A DNA stretch of 64,000 nt from assembly GCA_947311845.1 (NCBI GenBank), contig CAMZMU010000080.1, positions 18,265,620 to 18,329,619 on the forward strand. The letters are read 5' to 3'. The position numbers were made by a program, and so were the translations under genes. This DNA comes from Poa pratensis. Taxonomy: Eukaryota; Streptophyta; Magnoliopsida; Poales; Poaceae. Shown here in pieces: positions 57,745 through 64,000 of this stretch (positions are counted from its first letter, which is position 1; every line of letters starts with the position of its first letter). The notes beneath the pieces are model-generated. The model made no database searches. It saw only the letters and a list, made by a program, of their open reading frames with translations, and was not told the origin of the DNA.

Positions 57745-60700
57745 TGTGGGGACCCCGGACTAGCTGTCCGAAATACCCGATTATGCTTATCACAACGATC
57801 CCGTGATCAGTCTGTCGTTGCACATAATTCGAACTGAATACCAAAGTTTTCAACCATTACAGTACCGAATTAAAGTCTTACACATACGGTCAGTTAGACC
57901 AAGTCTTACATAGGTGCCTTCATGGGCCAAACCAGATTATTCAGCTCAAGCTACGGCGTAGTAGACAAACACATCCTAACAACAACCCGACAGGTAGATG
58001 ACTTATGAAGATCCCTAGTTCGCATAGTCGGCGCCATACTCCTCTTCGGCATAGTGCTCCTCGAGATCTGGCTAAGACAATAGCCAGGGACGAAACCAAT
58101 ATGAGTACACTTTGAATTGTACTCGCAAACTACCCCAACTTGAACATGCACTAGTTTTATTTTTATTTCATCAGACTTTTATTTATTGAAAACATCTCTA
58201 TATCTCTATTGAAAAAGGTAAGAAGAATTTTATAACTTTCCTCCACAAGACACCATTTTATTTATTTCTCCAAAACTCCTCCTTTATCCGACCATGGTCC
58301 TTCATGGTCATATGTCTCCAACAACCTTATACCGATCCTTTGGTATAGTTGTATAAAATATTCTCCACTTCATTTTCTTTTTAAAACTCAAAAACTTTAC
58401 AAAAACTTGCACATAGGTCGAAGTAGGGCCTTCCAACTGTCCATGACCAAGGACTCGGCTACTCGGATAGTTTTACACTCTACAGAGGTAGCACGCTTTT
58501 CCCACATCCATCCGGCAACTCATCGTGTCAGCCACATCCCGCCATACAAGGTGTATGCGAAGTTGAGTCACCGACCATAGCCTCTCATTTGCTCATGCTA
58601 GTACAGGACCCTGCCCATATGACACTTTCCATCGACACCTAGTCAGGTCCACCCGTCGATGACCCTAAGTGTGAGGACTCATAGTTTTGCCCGGCGGTGT
58701 ATAGGGGACAGCCTTCTATCCTCCACCAATGTGCGAGGACCCGGGTCAGGGGAGGGTCACCAAACCAGTCCCCTCATGAAACGGAGTCATCTCCGTTGTT
58801 GAGGTATCCCATACTAAAATGAGCAAACTACATGACTACGCCCTTGCCCATATGTGGGTAAATGTGGTCGCACAGGGTATGGTTGATCGACGTAAGTACT
58901 AAGACACAATGTGCTTTTTAACAAAACCACCGTTCTCCATTTCTCCACTTCAACACCGACATCTCGACATCAAAAGAGTTTTGAATAAACAATATTTTTC
59001 CCATCCTATAGTTTTATATAAACTAAATTATACTTCTACATAGGGTGGCAAAATAGTTTTTCATATACTTTGGAAAAGGTTTTCAAATCCTTGCTACTCA
59101 TGAATAAAACATGTTATCAAGTAGATGTGTATATAATTGGGTGCATGATCAGAGAGTAGCTTGCCTTGCTCAGCAAAGTGATCATGGTCTTGTTCTTCTG
59201 GTTCAACAAATTCCCCCTCCTCGATAATCCCGGCAACGTTCTCGTCTAATCGTCAAACAAGCAAATACAAACAATCACTACACTATTTAACCAGGCATCA
59301 CAACATTACAATCTTAACTTCTACAAAGAGCTACTGTAACACACAAGGCAAAACAATTTGGGTTCAAATTAATTGAATTAACCATTATTTAACATGACTT
59401 GAATAAGGCAGAAACTAGCTACACAAGTTTAAATGTATAACTCAAGTTCTGTTGATCACAAAATTACAAACTAAAATTCTACAGATAGCTACTGATATCT
59501 AGAAGACAAGACAATTGGATTGGATTCAATTTGAGTTACCAAATTTCCTTCACAATTGTTTTATCCCAGAAGCTTGTTAATCAAGTTTTAGCTACTGCCT
59601 AAGTTCTGATGATCATAAAATTAAATCCTTTCAGGGGTAACTAGCACTAATTAAATGGGATCTAACAAAATTGGTCCTAACTCATTTGGGTTAAGCATTA
59701 ACCCTCTATAATTGTTACAGTACAGAAGAGTTTGTTAACTTTAATCTAATGCTAAATAATAATTGTTGCTTAATTAATTCTACCAAAATTATGGAAGCTA
59801 AGTGATCACAGTACTAAGCTAACAAAATTGAATCTACCTCATATGGATTAATAGAGCATCAGAAACAAACAAGTTTGTGTTTTAAACCTTCTGTGGCACT
59901 TTAATTACTACACATTTGTTATTAATCTAAACAAGATGAAACCAATTTGGTTGGTTAAACAATTTCATAAGCTATCCAGAGAATTTTTATTCTATTTATT
60001 TGGACTTATAAATCTCGATATATTGATTATTGAAGTTGGGTCCAGTACTGAGTTTCCAGAGATTTAAATCTAAAAAGAAGTTTGGAATTAAATCTCGCAC
60101 TGGATAATATTGAAATCCCTGACGGGTGGGGCCTACCCGTCAGTGACTCAGCAGAGAAAAGTCTCCCGCGCTGGTTATGTTTAAAGTGCTGACAGCGGGG
60201 CCCGCACGTCAGCGACAAAGCCACACGAAGGGGTACGTGGCCGCAGATCTGAGATCCAACGGCTCACGGTGGACGCAACGGCGACGACCAGAAACTGGCG
60301 GCGCCGCCGTGCCAGCGACGGTGAGGTGGTCGATTCGCTCACCTAGGGGCTCTGGAGACGGCGTGGATGATGCAGAAGGGTTGCGGTGGCCTGGGGATGC
60401 TCTCTGGAGGAGTCGTACTTGCTGGGACGGTCCGGATCGTCGGCGGCGAGCAGCTCCGCTTCCACGGGCACGACACATCGACGGCGAGATGCCCTGGGTG
60501 TTCCTGGGCACGATAGAGACGGGCGTGTGAGTGCGGTGAGTGAGAGAAGTAATGCAGAGGGGTCAGAGTGAGAGAAAAGGGAGCAGCAGCACGGCTGCGG
60601 TCGTCTTCAACCTCGGGCACGGCCGAGCTTGGCAGCACGGCCAAGGGCAGCAGCAGCTCAGCTGCAGTGGCTCCGCCCTCCTGGCGGTGCACGTGTGAGT

Positions 60701-61933
60701 GGAGATTGAGGGAGGGACAGTGGTGTGGCGTGGAGAGAATGAGTGGGCTCGGGTGTGCTTATAAGGACGGAGCTCGGTCCATGGTGGTCGAGGTGCAAGA
60801 GCGGTGCAGAAGGTGGGAGAGCTCGCCATTGGCGGGCTGGACTGTGCGGACACGTCGACGGACGGCATTAGAGGTCAGAGGGGCGAGAATGGTTGGCGGA
60901 CGCTCTCCACAGCGAGCTCGGGGTGGTGACGGCTGTGGACGCGCGAACAGCGTTTGACGGAATGCACTCGTCACCGTGGGCCTCCCTGGGTGACGCCATG
61001 GTGTCCTTGAGGCCACGGGAGGGTTGTGAATGGCTGGGCGGCAATGCGCTGGCGAGTGGTGCAGTGGAGGTCGGGTTCGTCGTCGACGACCACGCGCGGC
61101 CATGCGCACGGCGCGCTCGGGTGTGACCAAAGACGCACGTGTGCCGGAGCTTCTAAGGCGATCTTATCTCGTCCAACTGGAGCGGATGGGCAAGGAGGAT
61201 GGGAGGCACGGTGTTGGGCCAGCTCGGCGTCCTCTTCGTCCTCCGTCCACGGTGGTTGCCAAGGGGTGGCATGGGTGCAAGCTCATGCCCATGGCTACGA
61301 GTCAAAACGGTCAAATTGCACGTTTCCTTCGTGCTCTGGCTAGTGAGGGAGGTGAGAGAGGTGAGTGTGAGTGGGAGGGGTGAGGTGGTTTGCTGGATTT
61401 CGACCGAATTCGATCGGATTGAGTTTGAACTTGGGAAAGGCTCAGTTCTGCCCACCAGGTGTTCGACAGAATTCCTGAACCAAATCCAAATTCAAATTTC
61501 TGTGAATTATTTACATAATTTGCTTCTTATAGATTTAGCAAGGTTTGTGGTTCTGTTTTGGTATTTATTTTGTAGTATAACTTGATACATTTGATGATCT
61601 AAAGAAGTAAAGAAAGAAATGGAAATTTTAATTTAGATTTTTGGAAAATATTTGTTTGAGAGGGAAAAGTTGTAGGAATAAAAAGAGTGATTATATTATC
61701 ACTTCTCTGAATGTTGTGTGAAAGAAATATTGATTTCTAACTTTGAGCCATTTTTATGCCACATGACAAATTGTGTGATTGTTTCCAATTTTATTTTTGG
61801 GTTCCAGAGTTTTAACTTAATCAAACAAGCCACACAATCAACAAGGAACAATCAACACTCATCATGCAACAAAAGTTTTTGTTGGTTCCAAATTTTTGAC
61901 TAATACAACTTGTTACAAATTTGGGATGTGACA
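57745..61933 (-). mobile_element. Element D 5' LTR (4189 bp)
   Basis: Full-length partner of 22596-26738. It contains about 70 bases near 61370-61440 that the other copy lacks, and several single-base differences. Followed by TAATC (61934-61938), the right target duplication. Confidence 0.93.
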
Positions 61934-63159
61934 TAATCATCGAAAACACCTTCTATACTCATCACATGCCTCCAGGAAAGAGAAAGCCAAAACGGGTGCT
62001 TGTTTAATCCGTTATGAGTTGTTTCCCTACGCTCGGAATAAAATCTTGAGATCTGGGTTTTACTCCAGACGACCGAAATGAATTACATGCTAAATCCGGC
62101 CAGCTTCGATCGATTCCATGAGCAAACTAGACCAGGCCGAGCCGCCTAGAGCTAGGCTCGAATTATCTGGTTCGTCCGAAACTCAAGGATCTACTCCGAA
62201 CGTGGAGGAAACATAGCATAATAGCGGGCATAAATCTGGTCTTCCATATATAAGGCCACCCCTTCTTCCTCAATAGTTACGTCACACGAAATTAGGCTTT
62301 TCTACTCCCCATACCCTCTTCACCTCCATCGTTGACTCTCCAAAAGTTAGGTGGTCTCCCATTTCCATCCAAACTCAAATTCCTTTGGAGAAAAGGAAGA
62401 GGAGATCCCTACACACATTTTCACCAAGGCAGACTGTCGGAAGCTTTCGGGTTGTGCAATTTGGTCCAAAAATCTTTGTGTGGGGGGGGGGGGGGGGGGG
62501 GGGGGTTGGAGGTCACCTTAAAGTCCACCACTAGTGATTTAGCTTTTACTTAGTGGGGAAGGCTCATGGAGAAGGTGATCCTTCGTGGCATTCGGATGTC
62601 CATCGTGTATCCCACATCTCTCCATGGTGACTTAATTTCCTTTGAAGAAAGGGAACACCGGGTTACATCTTAATCTCTGTGTGTCTCATTTATTTCTATC
62701 GGTTTCATTAGTGTATCTTCAGTGTGCTAGTTTATTAGTTTAAAATATCTTACTGAATCATATACTTGTCTCTCTTAGTTGTTAGGCTCACTCTACATCT
62801 GCATAGTATAAAACTTGTGAAAAGAAGAGTGAAAATTTGTAGAAAACCAATCCTTTCACCTTCCTTTCTTCTTTTCCCTTTTTCTCTCTCTTTTGGTAGT
62901 GTACGTTATGATTGTCTTGATAACTCTTGACATTATATTGTTGCAGAGGCCAGGTATAACTAGTATCTTGTTGATATTAATATATTTGCTTTAATTTTGA
63001 TAAAAAACACTCAAGGTCAAGGCAAGGATTTGCCAAAAAAAAAGACCCACACAAGGAGGAGAAACACATAAACAACACATGTTATATTGTTTATCCGGAT
63101 TTTCTTATGATTAGACAAATTGTATTTGGTCATCGATTCATGTGTGGGCGCGGCCTCAG
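61934..63159. other. Right flank of element D; no gene recognised
   Basis: Begins with the TAATC duplication. AT-rich with T/C-rich tracts (about 62850-62895). Frames up to 73 codons are not convincing. A poly-G run lies inside. Confidence 0.4.
62482..62505. repeat. 24-base poly-G run
   Basis: An uninterrupted run of 24 G, preceded by GTGT and followed by TTGGAGG. Such runs can form G-quadruplexes and are also prone to assembly or sequencing error; the true length is uncertain. Confidence 0.85.
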
Positions 63160-63398
63160 GTCCAGTGGATGTCAGAGAGGCGGCTCCGGATGTTCGCCTC
63201 CTCCGCATTGCGTTGAGGTGTTTGGGTGTTGGCTTTGGTCGCTCTGGCGACTTGGTCGTCAGCTCGTGGGGGCGCGACCTCGGGCCACCGTGGTGCGTTT
63301 TGTATTTTATCGGTTTTTGGCAAGTTTTTCTTAGAAACTGGCCAACTCTTTTCTACTAATCAATTGAAAAGGCAATTTGCCTCGTTTAAAAAAAATTA
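63160..63398 (+). mobile_element. Probable LINE 3' end with poly-A tail
   Basis: GC-rich sequence resembling plant LINE 3' untranslated regions leads to CAATTGAAAAGGCAATTTGCC, TCGTTT and a short A run at about 63390-63397. No RT sequence is attached, as expected for a 5'-truncated LINE insertion. A target duplication was not found. Confidence 0.45.
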
Positions 63399-63916
63399 GT
63401 CCATCAAACCGATAATGGATAATTGTCTCCGAAATTACCATGGAATAGCCATGCCATAGAAGTTTCAAATGAAGAGTATGCAATATTCTTCCTACTATTC
63501 AAATCCTCAAAAGATAATTTCACTTTCTTTGGTTTCAAAGAGGCACTAACTTGGAACCTCTTCTACCACTCAACCATTGGATTCATAAAGACATGAATGG
63601 GTAAACCCAATAATTTAACAATAATACAACTGCAAAATAAGGATTACAAAATTTATAAAGGTTAAATGTACAAAATTTAGTTTCCAAATGCGAGAAATGA
63701 AGGAGATGGAGATACATTACTTTATTTATGAAACAATAACATCTCAATCTCATACAGTACATAACAGCATAGCATAGTTGCGCAAAAATAAAACTAGAGT
63801 TCAGCTAGCAGCATTAGCTCTGTCACACCAAGCTACAACGAGCAAAGATTACAATGGCGATCGATCGAGCCACCTTGTGTCGACGGCGTGAGAGATTGAC
63901 CGTTGTATTAGCTCGC
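63399..63916 (-). other. Probable 3' untranslated region of the gene at the right edge
   Basis: AT-rich sequence left of the stop codon at 63917-63919 (minus strand). Minus-strand AATAAA-like words near 63715-63790 could serve in polyadenylation. No other gene is seen. Confidence 0.4.
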
Positions 63917-64000
63917 TTACATGCACCAGAACGACGACGGCCGCGCCCTCTTGGACGGCGGCGGCGGCGAGATCTCCGGCACGGCGAACACGTCGCTGTC
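63917..64000 (-). CDS. Unidentified protein, last 27 codons (gene continues beyond the window)
   Basis: Minus-strand frame open from the window edge to a TAA at 63917-63919. It reads DSDVFAVPEISPPPP then SKRARPSSFWCM. Strong G/C third positions and a transition to AT-rich sequence right after the stop are typical of a grass gene end. I do not recognise the family. The KRAR stretch could be part of a nuclear localisation signal. Confidence 0.6.
   Translation of the reverse strand, partial: DSDVFAVPEISPPPPSKRARPSSFWCM

Larger units (their letters stand above)
22596..61933 (-). mobile_element. Element D: chromodomain Ty3/gypsy retrotransposon (Tekay/Del-like) with nested insertions
   Basis: Two LTRs of 4143 and 4189 bp (22596-26738 and 57745-61933) bound the element, both starting TGTCACATCCC on the minus strand and ending CCCCACA. 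Perfect TAATC duplications flank the pair. A tRNA-iMet-like primer site lies next to the right LTR and a polypurine tract next to the left one, which fixes minus-strand orientation. Its own internal sequence is only 26739-29064 (C-terminal pol) and about 57440-57744 (leader). Everything between is later insertion. Gag, protease and the N-terminal half of RT are absent, so a deletion accompanied or followed the nested insertions. The integrase ends in a chromodomain, placing it in the chromovirus clade. Confidence 0.93.

Overview
The window reads as nuclear DNA from a large-genome grass, most likely a Triticeae cereal such as wheat, barley, rye or Aegilops. The grounds are nested Ty3/gypsy and Ty1/copia retrotransposons of types common there, Stowaway MITEs with CTCCCTCCGT ends, and sparse intron-containing plant genes. 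No rRNA, tRNA or CRISPR locus was seen. All gene models come from reading splice sites and protein families by eye.

Layout. 1-3.4 kb: a long imperfect inverted repeat, a decayed LINE reverse transcriptase, a GT/GA microsatellite and a truncated copia LTR. 3.4-11.3 kb: a degenerate tandem-repeat array leading into a neprosin-domain (DUF239) gene or pseudogene whose last four exons are clear. 11.7-12.4 kb: gypsy fragments. 13.3-17.1 kb: a complete minus-strand tRNA-dihydrouridine synthase gene (three exons, 428 aa). Just beyond its 3' end lies the C-terminal part of a PMT-type methyltransferase gene, sandwiched between two copies of the synthase gene's 3' end. 17.1-22.6 kb: intergenic DNA with three Stowaway elements.

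22.6-61.9 kb is one nested block. Element D, a minus-strand chromodomain gypsy element, has LTRs of about 4.15 kb and a perfect TAATC target duplication. Inside it are two truncated elements, E (5' LTR and PBS only) and C (protease remnant, 3' region and LTR). They appear fused by a deletion that also removed D's gag, protease and N-terminal RT. Element A (517-bp LTRs) sits at the E/C region. Element B (about 489-bp LTRs, two LTR differences) sits in A's 3' LTR with a perfect GCCCA duplication. A and B belong to one Tat-like gypsy group.

The most interesting system is in A and B. Both carry, antisense to gag-pol, intron-containing accessory genes with a domain resembling the 'putative gypsy type transposon' family. 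B has gag, protease, RT, RNase H, a second archaeal-type RNase H and integrase, plus two antisense genes. One of those is an intact 250-aa two-exon gene. A has gag and protease but no RT, RNase H or integrase, yet keeps the antisense gene. It also carries an array of short palindromes whose stems change in matched pairs. 61.9-64 kb holds a 24-base poly-G run, a LINE 3' tail and the last 27 codons of an unidentified minus-strand gene.
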